NCBI RefSeq assembly: GCF_018143015.1
Contig: NC_054740.1
Coordinates: forward strand, 9,070,140-9,134,139
Direction of reading: 5' to 3'
DNA length: 64,000 bases
Source: Lytechinus variegatus
Lineage: Eukaryota > Echinodermata > Echinoidea > Temnopleuroida > Toxopneustidae
The translations under genes and the position numbers were made by a program. Below, in pieces: positions 21,053 to 32,729 of this stretch (the stretch's first letter is position 1; every line of letters begins with the position of its first letter). The notes below the pieces were generated by a model. That model ran no database searches and was not told the origin of the DNA. It was given only the letters and a program-made list of their open reading frames with translations.

Positions 21053-22385
21053 TTAAACAAGGCCCTCATCAAGAACAAAATGTAATACAGAAACATAACA
21101 ATTAACACTAATTTGAGCAAATTACTTATCATTTTTTAAAAATAAATTGTGTAGTATGTTGGTATTTTCAAATCTTCTGTTGATTGAGAACCCCTCTCGG
21201 CCATTTAAAAGGCTTTCTGCTCTTCAGGTGGTCCTGCATCCCCATACCACAATATTAAACTCTTTGCGTTTTGGATAGTGGAGCAGTCTGGATTCTCAAC
21301 AAGAAATTTGGCGCTTCAACAAAATTAATTGAGAATGGCTGCCCTAGACGCCCTCTCTCATCTTACTTCTAACGAGGATTTAAAGGAACACAACCCGTTT
21401 TCTCGGCCAACAGCTTCCTATGATAAGACTCTAATTTGTATACTCACTCATTTTCTACACATTATTTGAGATGAATAACAGCTACTTTTGAAAGTCGAGC
21501 AGACTAGGCTTAATATTGGAGTTATGATTATTGTCTCTCATAATATACACCCAACAGTTTTGGGGCACCATTCAGCCTTATTAGTGCTAGCATGCTATTT
21601 GGTCATCATACCCAACTTTACTTCAGTAAGTTATGTCTAGATCATTAAAAATTACCATCAATAAGCACGCTTCAAAATATTAAAGAGCCTTTACCATGTG
21701 TATCTCTGAACGACCAAAATGGAATGGTAATATAATGTACGTATACCCCCACCTACCCCCCCCCCCAAAAAAAAATGATATAATCCGTGCGGTTATAATA
21801 GTGAGCGAGAAGAATGGGCAATGACGTCACATGGTCAAGCAAGAGTTCACCTGGTGAGGACATGGCGAAGATATATTTATGTGGGATAGAGACCGACTGA
21901 CCGCAGACAGAATCTGACCTCGTACAAGGTCACCCAGGAGGTCGCACGCGACTTTGTTGAGCTTCTGTTTCTTAGTCTAAAACCTCAGGCTGCTATAATA
22001 TACAAACTTCCAATATTGGTTATTGTGTGATGTATAAGTATATAGCCCTATCTCTTATTTGGGAATATCCCCAATGGCATGCCCCCCCCCCATTGATGGC
22101 ATACATTTCAATGTGATTCCTCTGTTGTTGGTAACAAGTAACATTTAGCTTTTAGCTGTCATGGACATTTTTTATTGAGGCGCTTAAATTCAGTTTCAAA
22201 TTCAAATTCAATATTGTCAAGCCCCCACCCCACCCCCTCGAACAAGCTTTCCAATCCTCGAACAATTAGCGTTGCACTGCCCCGACTCCCTTCCATTAAT
22301 CATTCAAGGGGTGTGGGAGCGGAGGTAAATATTGCTGAATCATTCCTCACAGTTAATGCTTGAATACACCTGTTTGCTCACACTG
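21053..22385. other. Non-coding region upstream of the first hydroquinone reductase gene
   Basis: It contains C-runs near 21757 and 22084 and no recognisable gene. The last 150 bp are the likely promoter. Confidence 0.5.
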
Positions 22386-22390
22386 CCCTG

Positions 22391-22399
22391 GTATATATG
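22391..22399 (+). promoter_or_regulatory. Possible TATA box
   Basis: GTATATATG stands about 140 bp before the ATG of the reductase gene, leaving room for a 5' leader of about 110 nt. Confidence 0.3.
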
Positions 22400-22538
22400 G
22401 TACGTTTGTCTGGGTTTGTTTATTCTCTGTACATGTGATTTAGCTCTCTCTTTTACTGTATATCGATTGGATCCACTCGTTCTGCGATAGTCTAATAACG
22501 TAACGGAACAAGAAACAATTTCGAATAAGATTTAAAAC

Positions 22539-23516
22539 ATGTCTTCTGCGAAGAGACAGAAGGTGGAACCTTCATGGAAAGACAGTGTAACCAAGAAAGG
22601 TGAATTTAAGCGCCATGCATCGGTGTTCCGAAACTGGATAACAGCCGACGGGGAATTTCAGCCGGAGTCGGGCCGCTACCACCTCTACGTTTCCCTCGCC
22701 TGCCCGTGGGCCCACCGTACACTGATCTACCGCAAACTGAAGGGACTGGAGGATGTCATTGGAGTCACTGTGGTGGACTGGTTGCTCGGAGATAATGGGT
22801 GGTTTTTCTCTGAAGATAAGCCAAAGACGTCACTCGACACTGTGAACAACTGTAAATATTTGAGGGAAGTTTATGAACTAGCTAGCCCTGACTACTCGGG
22901 ACGTGTGTCGGTGCCAGTCCTGTGGGATAAGAAAAACAAAACCATCGTCAACAACGAATCTTCAGAAATCATACGCATGCTCAACAATGATTTCAATTCC
23001 TTCTCGGCCACCAAGAAACAACAAGAATTGGATCTATGCCCTCCAGATCTTTTGAAAGATATTGATGAAATCAACTCCTGGATCTACGAGAACATCAACA
23101 ACGGTGTTTACCGATGCGGGTTTGCGACAAGTCAGGAAGCTTACGATGAAGCTGCCGTCAAGCTCTTTGCCGCCCTTGATAGAGCCGAAGAAGTGCTGTC
23201 TAAATCCCGTTACCTTTGTGGAGATAAAATGACAGAAGCCGACATTCGACTCTTCACCACTCTCATAAGGTTCGATACAGTCTACGCCCACCATTTCAAG
23301 TGTAACAAGAAGCGGATCGTTGACTACCCGAATCTTTGGGGTTTCACCAGGGATATTTTCCAGACGCCAGGTGTAAGTGAGACTGTAGATCAAGAACACA
23401 TCCAGAAGCACTACCAAGTGAGCCATAATAGCATCAACCCACATCGCATTGTGGCCATCGGTCCAGATCTTGACTTCAATAGTCTTCACGGCAGAGATGT
23501 CCAATTCCAGAAATAG
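22539..23516 (+). CDS. Glutathionyl-hydroquinone reductase (Xi-class GST, ECM4/YqjG family)
   Basis: This encodes 325 residues without introns, the usual length for the family (about 310-330). Enzymes of this family reduce glutathionyl-hydroquinones, releasing the quinol and glutathione disulfide. The thioredoxin-like N-terminal domain carries the catalytic motif CPWAHR (Cys55), the cis-Pro segment SVPVLWD (Pro126) and the glutathione-binding NNES (Glu140, Ser141). The helical C-terminal domain carries the conserved tyrosines Tyr191 (GVYRCGFATSQ) and Tyr249 (VYAHHFKCN) near the substrate site. No signal peptide is seen, so it is probably cytosolic. A very similar gene lies convergent at 30040-31176. 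AATAAA signals follow at about 23722 and 23734. The family is common in microbes, fungi and plants and absent from vertebrates. Confidence 0.93.
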   Translation: MSSAKRQKVEPSWKDSVTKKGEFKRHASVFRNWITADGEFQPESGRYHLYVSLACPWAHRTLIYRKLKGLEDVIGVTVVDWLLGDNGWFFSEDKPKTSLDTVNNCKYLREVYELASPDYSGRVSVPVLWDKKNKTIVNNESSEIIRMLNNDFNSFSATKKQQELDLCPPDLLKDIDEINSWIYENINNGVYRCGFATSQEAYDEAAVKLFAALDRAEEVLSKSRYLCGDKMTEADIRLFTTLIRFDTVYAHHFKCNKKRIVDYPNLWGFTRDIFQTPGVSETVDQEHIQKHYQVSHNSINPHRIVAIGPDLDFNSLHGRDVQFQK

Positions 23517-23721
23517 GTCGAGCCCGTTTTCACATAATGTGTGTACTTTATCATCTTGACATTGTCTTCAAAAGTGCAGGAATGATCAGATTTAATTAAT
23601 AATGGTGACAGTACTTACAGACATTTGATCATTCAATAAGAGACTTATTTGCTTGGTGTTCGATTTTTGTTTAAAATCATAGTTATGTTTCTATATAATC
23701 ATGACATACATTTCATACCAT

Positions 23722-23739
23722 AATAAAGATAATAATAAA
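23722..23739 (+). promoter_or_regulatory. Polyadenylation signals of the reductase gene
   Basis: Two AATAAA hexamers occur about 205 and 217 bp after the stop codon. Confidence 0.5.
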
Positions 23740-24295
23740 GTTGTAATACCAACATGATTTATAGGATCGCAAGGAGTACCCATTTGGATAGCCTTTAATG
23801 TCAAACAGTCTCATTCTGAAATTAAGACTGGCACACTTATGAATTAAAGAGTAATGCCTACTCTATATCAGCAGTGTACTTCTAGCTTTAAATATTTGAT
23901 CTTTATTTGATGCTGTGCGTTGTATTTTGACCATGGAAATTTCTATTGGATGTCAAAGTCACCTTGATATTACAAATTTATTATCATTATTATTATTATT
24001 ATTATAATCATTATTCATACAACGGGGCACTATATTGTCATTAGTTTTGTGTTTAAAATCTGGAATTTGAAAAGATCTTGTTTAGTGTGAGTCTTGTATT
24101 GTATTGATTCAATCGAATGCATTGCATCGAAATATTTGTTGTTTATTTTGTTTCCGAAGGTAAAAGATGTATACTTTCTTGCGTCGTTTTAAACCATGCA
24201 CTTCCAAAATAGAGGTTAAGTAAATAATGCCTTTAATCATATTCGTTATCACATGCCCGATGACTCTGCAACTTTGAAACAAATGTACAATATCA

Positions 24296-24454
24296 GGGGA
24301 TCGTTTCATGCAAGGACATATTGGACGTTTTATCCGGCAAGTACTGTTTTTCCGACAGTTATTATGGTAACAGTGACTCTCAGCCAATCATTATCAAGGA
24401 AAGTTGTAAGATCTGACAACTTGTCGGGCGAAAATGTTGATGAAACGCTCCCCA
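24296..24454. mobile_element. Short MITE with GTTTCATG / TGAAACGC ends
   Basis: The ends GGGGATCGTTTCATGC and GATGAAACGCTCCCC are inverted repeats. The interior (GGTAACAGTGACTCTCAGCC, AGATCTGACAACTTGTCGG) matches the element at 59338-59500 in the opposite direction. Confidence 0.75.
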
Positions 24455-25507
24455 GGACGAATCGATATGCATGTAAAACCGAGTAGACCTCTATCAGCGA
24501 TCGGGTGGTGAAAATAAAATATTATTTGTACATTCCATCCATTGTACCGTCAAACTCCAAGTGCACACATATTACTAACGGTACGTTAATTGTTACAGAT
24601 TAGCCATCTAGGGGACATTGGTGTATAATTGGTACTTGATAATATCAACTGAATCCTTGATTGTGATATTGAACATAATTACCATGGTAGTTGCCATTGG
24701 ATAGTATTGCAAGGAGGTTTAAAATACATTGTTACCACCAAGTTATTTTTTTTGCAGCGGTGCCCGGATCTCTTTCAATAATTATTTTTATACGGAATTT
24801 GAAATGATTATCGTTAAGAATGAAATTTAGTATAAAGAATAAAATACCTCAGTATGAAACTGAAATTGGTTGGAGATGTACTATGTCAAATGGTGGTTTA
24901 ACTTATAAATCTATAATATTTTGTTCTTAGCCTATTCACATATTGTCCAGTCTTTAAGTGATAAGAAAAATGAAAGAATGTGCCATGATATTCTCTCATT
25001 TGAAAAATACAAAAGCAAATTGAACCATTTTTCATATTTATGTGAGTCTAGACAGCTTAGCGATCGATCGAGTGAGTGTTTACTATAAGCATGATAAAAT
25101 AGGGTCAAATCGGGTCAGAGGGAAGAGAAGTGAGGGACGCTGCCAAGTCTAGATGCACAAGATTGGGAGATATTTTATTTAGGCTATACACAGAGCCCTT
25201 TGAAGTTTATTAGAAAAGAAGTAGACAAGGAGATGCCATTGATTGTGTGATTGTGGAACATTATTTAGAAATGTTTCAATGAAAATACATGTAGCAACAG
25301 GAAATGAAAAAGCCATTCAATAACCAAGAAATTGCGCTGTGTTATTAACTTTTACTAAAATTAATGGCCTAGAAAGATTTTTATCATTTTTGTTACTATA
25401 TCCTTCCTGAAAAATGGTTTCAGGTATGTCTGTTCCAATTGCATCCCCCGCCAGTCCAATTTTGACTAAATCTTAATGTTTCTTCTGTAAGAGCACAATC
25501 TTTCTTT

Positions 25508-26071
25508 AAAGGTCAAGTCCACCTCAGAAAAATGTTAATTTGAATCAATAGAGAAAAATCAGACAAGCACAATCCTGAAAATGTCATAAAAATCGGATGT
25601 AAAATAAGAAAGTTATGACATTTCAAAGTTTCGCTTATTTTTAACAAAATAGTTATATGAACGAGCCAGTTACATCCAACTATTTATTTTGTTTTTTATT
25701 GTTTGAATTATACAACATTTCAATTTTTATGAATTTGACGATTAGACCTCCTTGCCTGAAGCACAAAATGTTAAAATGATAGATTTCCACGTGTTCAGGG
25801 AGGAATGAAACTTCATTTCGCATGACAATGACGAGAAAATCAAAATATTTCATATTTCATATAATAAAATATAAAAGAAATAGTGAGTGAGTGATGTCAT
25901 CAGTTCCCTCATTTGCATACCGACCGAGATGTGCATAACTATTTTGTGAAATGAAGTGAAACTTTAAAATGCCATAACTTTATTATTTTACATCCGATTT
26001 TCAGTGTTATGCTTGTTGAATTTTTTTCTTTTTATTCAAATCAAGTTTTTGTTGGGGTGGACTTGTCCTTT
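25508..26071. mobile_element. Long-inverted-repeat MITE (AAAGGTCAAGTCCACC ends)
   Basis: The left end AAAGGTCAAGTCCACCTC pairs with the right end's complement AAAGGACAAGTCCACCCC. The arms, of about 170 bp, include ATCCGATTTT-type and AAGTTATGACATTT words. The core has GATGTCATCAGT and ATAATAAAATA, as does the MITE at 52740. It is non-coding. Confidence 0.85.
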
Positions 26072-26619
26072 AAGCATTTCTTGAAAATGTAACAATTGAT
26101 TTTGTGATTGATATCTATACCGCCATACCCACTGGCATCTTCTCCTTCCCTCCCCCCAAAAATATCTTTCTCTTTATTATTCTATTCTCCCGCTCTTTGC
26201 AATTTCTCATTTGGGCGCTAAGTTGAAAGTGGGGGGGGGGGGCACAGGGAAAAAGGGCACCTTTTCCTTCGAAAAGGGAACTACCTTAAAACAAAGAAAA
26301 ATGTCGTATCTACAGCGTCGCAATGAGCAAAAAAAAATGAAGGGGCTAGATATGTCGTATCACATATAATTTATAAGAAGCTGTGAGCGAGCGGAAACTT
26401 TGACATTTTTAACGAAAATCCAATATTTTTACATATCATAATTCACCCTTTTCTCTTCTTTTTCTTGGTTATGATTTTTTTGGGGGGTGGCAAGAGCCCA
26501 CAATCTCTACGCCACTGCTTATACACCCCACTCACATGACTCATGAAACTAAACACACGCAGGATTATTCTAAAAAAAACATAATAATGGAAATATTGTT
26601 TTCTTGTTTCAAAGGGACA
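26072..26619. other. Non-coding stretch with G/C runs
   Basis: A G-run stands at about 26230-26242. A hAT-type right end (CTCTACGCCACTG) occurs at about 26506-26518 without a recognised left partner. No gene is seen. Confidence 0.4.
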
Positions 26620-27045
26620 AATAAAACGGGTCCTTCTCAGGCGAAAGGTGCACAGAGCACAGAACACGTTCATGAGGGGCACTTTTCTAAGAGCACTTAC
26701 AAGAAGAAAAGAGGACACTTGCTCACACAAAGAGGGTCCTCCTCAGGAGAAAGGGGCACTGAATACCTTCAAGAGGCGGCATTTTTGGAAATGTAAGCAC
26801 TTATCATGCTTATACGAGAAAGGGCAGTTTGTTACACCTAAAACGGGTCCTCCTCAGGTGAAAGGGTGCCAGTACACGTTCATGAGGGGCACTTTTCTTG
26901 GGTAAAAAGAGGCACTGGTTCGAGAAAGGGCAGTTACAAGAAGGCAAGGGGACACGTACTTGCTCACACAAAAAGGGTCCTCATCAGGGAGGAGGTGGAT
27001 ACATGTACGTAAGGGCATTTTCTTGCATAAAAAGGGCACGTTTTC
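26620..27045. repeat. Degenerate ~110-bp minisatellite
   Basis: The motif GGGTCCTCCTCAGG recurs at 26628, 26734, 26845 and 26975, accompanied by GTTCATGAGGGGCACTTTTC and ACACTTGCTCACACAAA words. It gives rise to several chance open frames on both strands, which I do not accept as genes. Confidence 0.75.
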
Positions 27046-27049
27046 AGTG

Positions 27050-28104
27050 CCCTCACAAATAGAAAATATTCTGCTCCTCCCTCTCTCCGCTTAGCCTCGT
27101 TTTACCCTCTCCCTATAGCTTGTCCTCCTACACATTGCGCATGGTGGGGGCATCTTTCTCCACCCCTCACACCCCCCCCCCCTCTTTCTCGCTATCTCCA
27201 GGGGCTTGGGAAAGATTTATGAAGAGGGTGCAGTTTTGGAGGGAAAATAAGACAAGCAACAAAAGGGGGTTCTCGCTCCAAAATAAACGTGACTTGGGTC
27301 AAATTTTTACATTTGACACAAAACTGAACTCCAGGGTGTGGTACCTATGGTATTAACATTTGCTTTTTAATTCAAGCACCCAAGAAAATGTTGGGGTGCT
27401 TGAGCACCCCCACTCCCTCTTTAGCTAACCATTTTGCCTCTGCCACACTCTCTCGCTCTGTTTTTCTGTTATACATACATTTTCCCCCATCTGTCAAGTA
27501 GAAGAATACGTATCAGAATGACTACAGTTTCTTTCCCTCTTCTTTTCCTTGCAACGTAAAATATGTATTTTAATATAGACATATATACAATAAATTAAGA
27601 CTTTGGGCCTTTATTTTATTCTCGTACAGGTCATTCAATCCTAGAAATGCAAGAGCGTTGCTAGAGACTGGAGAAGTGAATACTTTTACATGCTACACTC
27701 TTAAAAACATATCAGTCAAAATGACGAGTTAATCGTGTCAGCTGGGTGCAACTGTTATTCTAGTGATATTTTACTATTTTCTAGTCGTGTTTTACTAGAA
27801 AAGAGTTATTTCTGACTAGAATATACGTCAGAAATGTGACTAGACATAAGTTGATCCCACCCGACTACTTAGCTCGTATGTTAACCGAGTGCGCGTTGTC
27901 CATCACAACACGTTGAAACATGAATGACAAGAAAAGAAAACTCAAACAGGTAAAAGGGGCTGATGGTGTCACACAATATTTATTTTTGTATTTAATCTTA
28001 AAAACATGAACAGTTTTATTTCACGTCTTATGCATTATTTGACTGCTGCTCGCCATTGTAAAAAATATTAATGATAAAGAGCTTCTTCATCATGAAATCT
28101 ACAA
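27050..28104. other. Non-coding stretch
   Basis: A CT-rich segment (27070-27200) is followed by AT-rich DNA. No gene is recognised. Confidence 0.45.
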
Positions 28105-28177
28105 GATGTGCTGTGCTTGTTTGATTTTATTTTGTTTATTCAAATCAAGTTTTGGTCGGAGTGGATTTGGCCTTTAA
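28105..28177. mobile_element. Right-end fragment of the AAAGG-CAAGTCCACC MITE
   Basis: It matches the last ~75 bp of the element at 25508-26071 (TTCAAATCAAGTTTTGGTCG, GTGGATTTGGCCTTTAA). Confidence 0.65.
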
Positions 28178-28527
28178 TAGGATCGAGCAACACAAGATAT
28201 AAAAATCAATCATTCACAAAATAAAAAGTAAATACGAATCTATTCTGTAAAAAAGTTGCAATCAATTGTAAACGTATATACATTATTTTGAAATAAATTC
28301 ACGATTATACTTTAAGAAATGAAGAATACAAAATAAATTATGAATACAAATAAAAAGCAATTTGATAGATAATCTCCCCGGTACTTTTTATAAAAAATTA
28401 CCCATTTTCTCACACTGCCGCCTCTCTTTCCCTCCAGTATTATAATTTTTGTATGATCATAATCATAACCCCCTTTTCTCATAATCGCTTCAATTAAATA
28501 TCGCCACATTCACGCATGTGCTTGCAT

Positions 28528-28779
28528 CAGTAGCTTACGCAGGAATTTTTTAAGGGGGGGGGGTTAAAGCTGAATGAAATGTTGCCAACTCCGCCGAAAA
28601 AAAAATCTTAACGACAAATTTGAAGTCGTTTATTCCCCCCCCAAAAAAAAAAATGAAAAGCAATAAAAAAAAAAAGAAAATAAAAAAAGGCCTTAAAAGA
28701 TATTTTTAGGGGGTTTGCATATCAAAAAAAAAATAAGGGGGGTTTGAACCCCTATAACCACCCTCTGCCTACGCTACTG
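28528..28779. mobile_element. hAT-like MITE
   Basis: The ends CAGTAGCTTACGCAGGA and (complement) CAGTAGCGTAGGCAGAG are flanked by GCTTGCAT and ACTGGCAT, an 8-bp duplication with two mismatches. G- and A-runs fill the inside. Confidence 0.65.
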
Positions 28780-29159
28780 ACTGGCATATATTTGGAGTCA
28801 ATAGTACAGTTCGACCATGAAGAGTAAAGTGCTTCAGAGTTCAGAAATCTTTTGTCTGAAAAGCATTAGCGAGGCGGTTGAATATAATGGAGTCGGCCAT
28901 TTTGTAAATGGAAGTTTTTCGTTTAGAATGGAAATGCGAAAATATTAACCACGAAAAGAACACCCTCCCTTCTCGCAATTGAGATGAAAACGATATTGGC
29001 AGTTCGGCACTCTGTGCTATTATGTATATAATCATGTATTTAATGCTATCGTAAGAATATATCGACAAGAAAACATATGAAATACTACTGGTCTCTATGG
29101 TCTCTCAGTTGTTTGCTTGTGGAAGAAAGGGAAATGTAAATTTGTCTGTTTGTTGGATA

Positions 29160-29353
29160 CAGGGGCGGTACGTGCTATATGGGGTTGATTTTTTATATTC
29201 AATTGCATGGTAATGACCGAGACAGTCTTTTCCAAATTCTCCTTTCTTCTTTCTTCAATTTTTCTCCTCTAGATTTTTTTTTAATCAATACTTCGAGGTA
29301 TAAAAAAAATCAAAGGGGGTGATCGCCCCCCGCTCCTTGTATCACCGCCCCTG
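29160..29353. mobile_element. hAT-like MITE
   Basis: The ends CAGGGGCGGTACGTGC and (complement) CAGGGGCGGTGATACAAG are flanked by GTTGGATA and GTAGGAAA, which agree at six of eight positions. Confidence 0.65.
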
Positions 29354-29361
29354 GTAGGAAA

Positions 29362-30039
29362 TGGTGAGTCACTGCACATTGGAGAGTCACATTTACGAGA
29401 TATCACTATGAATAATTACAGAGTTGAAACTAAGTAAATTTATTATCTTAGATTAGGTAACAAAAGTAATGTGAGTTGAAAGGGAAAATAATCGTGCTTC
29501 AAAGTTGTCTATAGCGGAATACATTTAACTTTCGAATAGATCTTCCCATTCAGTTATTTTTAAAAATAACATTGCCACGAAAACAGAAAAAACGAGTTTG
29601 TATTAAAAAGATTATAGGACCTCTCCTTTAAAAACGGAAGAACAGTCAAGGCAATTCACAACGGAGTATATACATTTCGAATTAATGATGGAACGTTATT
29701 CTACAATGTCAAAGTAATATGATGAAAAAAAATTCATGTATAATATATATGACGCCAATCGATTCCTAAAATGACAGCTATTTTCTGTACAATGTCATGA
29801 TAAACAGACTTTCCATGTATATTCTTTCGCAGAGTTTCGCTTATAATGCTTTGAATATTCTAATCCACACATTATTTTGAGAAAACGTTTCTATTATATT
29901 GAGAAAACTATAGACTGCTTTTTAACTGAATACAACTATAGATAGGCCTATGAACAGATTTTAGCAAGTACAATGTCAGATATTAATAAGGCTACAATCC
30001 TAAAGGGTATAACAGTAAAGTCTTTAAAGTACTAACTAT
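29362..30039. other. Non-coding 3' flank of the second reductase gene
   Basis: AT-rich. No gene or clear element is seen. It probably includes the 3' untranslated region of the minus-strand gene. Confidence 0.45.
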
Positions 30040-31176
30040 CTACTTTGAAAATTTTACGTCTGCAGGCCCACTTCCATGTGGGCTATCAAAGTCCAGGTCG
30101 GGCCCAATGGCCACTATGCGATTCGGATTGATGTGTACGTGGCTCACTTGGTAGTGCTTCTGGATATGTTCTTGATCTACAGTCTCACTTACTCCTGGCG
30201 TCTGGTGGATATCCCTGGTGAAACCCCAAAGATTCGGGTAGTCAACGATCCGCTTCTTGTTACATTTGAAATGATGGGCGTAGACTGTATCGAACCTGAC
30301 GAGAGTGGTGAAGAGTCGAATGTCGGCTTCTGTCATTCTATCTCCACAAAGATATCGGGATTTAGACAACACTTCTTCGGCTCTGTCAAGGGCGGCAAAG
30401 AGTTTGGGAGCAGCATCATCATAAGCTTCCTGACTGGTTGCGAAGCCACATTTGTAAACTCCAATGTTGATGAAGTCATAGATCCACGAATTAACCTCAT
30501 CGATATCTTCCAAAAGATCTGCAGGGCACAGATCCAATTCTCCTTGTTCCTTGGTGGCGGAAAAAGCATTGAACTCCTTGTTGAACATCCGCATGATCTC
30601 AGCAGATTCATTGTTGACGATGGTTCTGTTCTTCTTATCCCAAAGTACGGGTACAGACACGCGACCGGTGTAACCCGGGCTTGCAAGCTCGTAAATCTCC
30701 CTCATATATTTGCAGTTGTTGACTGTATCAAGTGATGTCTTCGGTTTATCATTCGAGAAGAACCATCCTTTCTCTCCCAACAACCAATCTACCACTGTAA
30801 CTCCAATGGTATCCTCCAGCCCCTTTAGTTTACGCGTTACGAGAGTTCGGGAAGCCCACGGGCATGCCAATGACACGTACAGATGATAACGGCTTTTCTC
30901 CGGCTGAAATTCTCCATCGGCCGTGATCCAGTTGCGAAATGCAGTCGTAGCCCCTTTATATTCACCCTTTTCATTTGTCGGAACTGGTGATGTTTTCTGT
31001 TCCTTTTGATCAGACGACATGCTGTCACCAAATTCTGTAAAATTTATAGTGAATGAGGATGTTGAGTTATAAACGACTCTGCGCGTCGTAAACAGAAAAT
31101 CCCGAGTTGCTTGGGAAAGCCTCGGCAGTACGTTAAAAACTCTCATTCTGTAATGTGGGTATGAAAGCACGAGCAT
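30040..31176 (-). CDS. Glutathionyl-hydroquinone reductase with N-terminal extension
   Basis: This encodes 378 residues in one open exon. From residue 53 (MSSDQ) it aligns end to end with the gene at 22539-23516 and, by eye, shares roughly four fifths of its residues. It keeps CPWASR (Cys105), SVPVLWD, NNES, GVYKCGFATSQ and VYAHHFKCN. The first 52 residues are rich in Arg, Ser, Thr and hydrophobic residues with few acids (MRVFNVLPRL, TTRRVVYNSTS), as in mitochondrial presequences. The Met at residue 53 lies where the paralog starts, so a cytosolic form from the second ATG is possible. A weak acceptor-like ATTTTACAG lies 13 nt before that second ATG, so the extension might instead be intron. 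The N terminus is therefore uncertain. Confidence 0.9.
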   Translation of the reverse strand: MLVLSYPHYRMRVFNVLPRLSQATRDFLFTTRRVVYNSTSSFTINFTEFGDSMSSDQKEQKTSPVPTNEKGEYKGATTAFRNWITADGEFQPEKSRYHLYVSLACPWASRTLVTRKLKGLEDTIGVTVVDWLLGEKGWFFSNDKPKTSLDTVNNCKYMREIYELASPGYTGRVSVPVLWDKKNRTIVNNESAEIMRMFNKEFNAFSATKEQGELDLCPADLLEDIDEVNSWIYDFINIGVYKCGFATSQEAYDDAAPKLFAALDRAEEVLSKSRYLCGDRMTEADIRLFTTLVRFDTVYAHHFKCNKKRIVDYPNLWGFTRDIHQTPGVSETVDQEHIQKHYQVSHVHINPNRIVAIGPDLDFDSPHGSGPADVKFSK

Positions 31177-31466
31177 ACAACCCGAACACAGCAGCTATCC
31201 TTTCATGTCATCAGTCCATCCATTGTAGTAATATAGCTCCGTGATGGTCTGTTTGCATGGTGAGACTAGAGCCCATTATCATCACATCCTGACGAGTGGC
31301 AAAGCGAGGCTGACTGATAATAGAGACAGGTTTGATTTGATTTGATTTGACTTGAATTATTGTTTTCTTCTGCATCCATAACATTCGTATAATAGGCCTA
31401 CATTTTTCATAACATAATAAACATAATATGTTAGCATTTTTGCCATGAATCATAAATAAAGAGTAT

Positions 31467-31580
31467 CAGGGGCGTCGACCCATTTTTCAGATGGGGGGGG
31501 GGGGTAAATCATAAAGTGAATCAACGTTCCATAGGCGCTCGATTACACAAAACAAACACCCCCACTAACACATAAATATG

Positions 31581-31646
<66 letters not shown>

Positions 31647-32132
31647 CGTGAGAAAGAGACACAACTCTCACAAACAAAATAATGCGAGCGCGAAGCGCGA
31701 GCTGAAAATTTTGGTATTTGGATCTGAAAAAATGAGTTAAATGGACGTTTTTAATAAAGAACAAGATATATAGATTATTGCAAATCGAAGCGGGAGTTCT
31801 TTTGAGGTTTAGAACTGAAAAAGGACATTCTATTTACCTATTTAATCATGAAAAGTATGGGTCCTTGCCACCGAAATGATGCGAGCGCGAAGCGCGAGCT
31901 GAAAATTTTTATATTTCAGTCTGAAAAAGCTGACATTTTGAGCACGATTTTAAATAATGAACGAGTTTTGTATCTCAATCTCGCTTGCTGATCTCTGTGT
32001 AACATTACAATCTTATTTTATTTTTGCACATGCGGGATTATTGGGGGGGGGGGGGCAAAACGATATGTTTGCCCCCAATATTTTCATTGGTGGGGCGATC
32101 GCCCCCCTGCCCCCCCAGGATCGACGCCTCTG
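31467..32132. mobile_element. hAT-like element of the GCGC-palindrome family
   Basis: The ends CAGGGGCGTCGACCC and (complement) CAGAGGCGTCGATCC are flanked by AAGAGTAT and AAGAGTAC (31459-31466, 32133-32140), an 8-bp duplication with one mismatch. Inside are two copies of GCGAGCGCGAAGCGCGAGCT in the opposite direction to the element at 17919, and a long TA/TG microsatellite at 31583-31646. There is no transposase. Confidence 0.85.
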
Positions 32133-32434
32133 AAGAGTACTAAAAATAATTTCAGACAAAAATGATTAACTATATGATATTCACAATTTGCAGGAGAAGG
32201 ATTGTCATCATAGCAGATTGCTTGAAAAAATGACAATCCCAAACTTATGCTAGTTGAATTAATTAATACATTTATAAAGCAGGATGGGCATATATTTCAT
32301 ATATACGAAACATGAATTCATGCAATATTATAGTATGAAGATGATAAAGCTGAGGGTGACGGTGATATGATGATGACGGTGATATGACGATGGGTTATTT
32401 TTTATGAGGTTGTACTTTTTACATAGCATAGGGT

Positions 32435-32716
32435 GATCCAGGGGGGTCGAGGGGCCCACCCCCTATTGGCGGAGCTAAAAAAGGAAAATAAAAAAGGAGG
32501 TAAAAAGAGGATAAAAAGAAGAGGGAAACAGGGGCCGCGGAATGGTTTTCAAAGTGGGGGGGGGGGCTGACCATGCAAAAAATCGCAATCATTATGGTCA
32601 CTTTTACGACTTCCACTTCAAAGAAACCAAAAATCATCTTCGAGCGGCCGATCGGGGAGAATATGGCTGAAAGAATTGCAACCGCCCCTTACTGGCGAAG
32701 GCTGGATCCGCCCCTG
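32435..32716. mobile_element. hAT-like MITE with altered left end
   Basis: CATAGGGT stands on both sides (32427-32434, 32717-32724). The right end GGCTGGATCCGCCCCTG is typical. At the left four extra bases precede CAGGGGGGTCG. The right part matches the transposon ends at about 1004 and 10760. Confidence 0.65.
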
Positions 32717-32729
32717 CATAGGGTAGGCT

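Noticed and set aside
26443-26905. Several 85-95-codon open frames on both strands
   Set aside because: They lie in and beside a degenerate ~110-bp minisatellite, which keeps frames open by repetition.
30076-30735. 219-codon open frame on the plus strand
   Set aside because: Exact antisense shadow of the reductase gene on the minus strand; a similar shadow lies opposite the other copy at 23034-23504.
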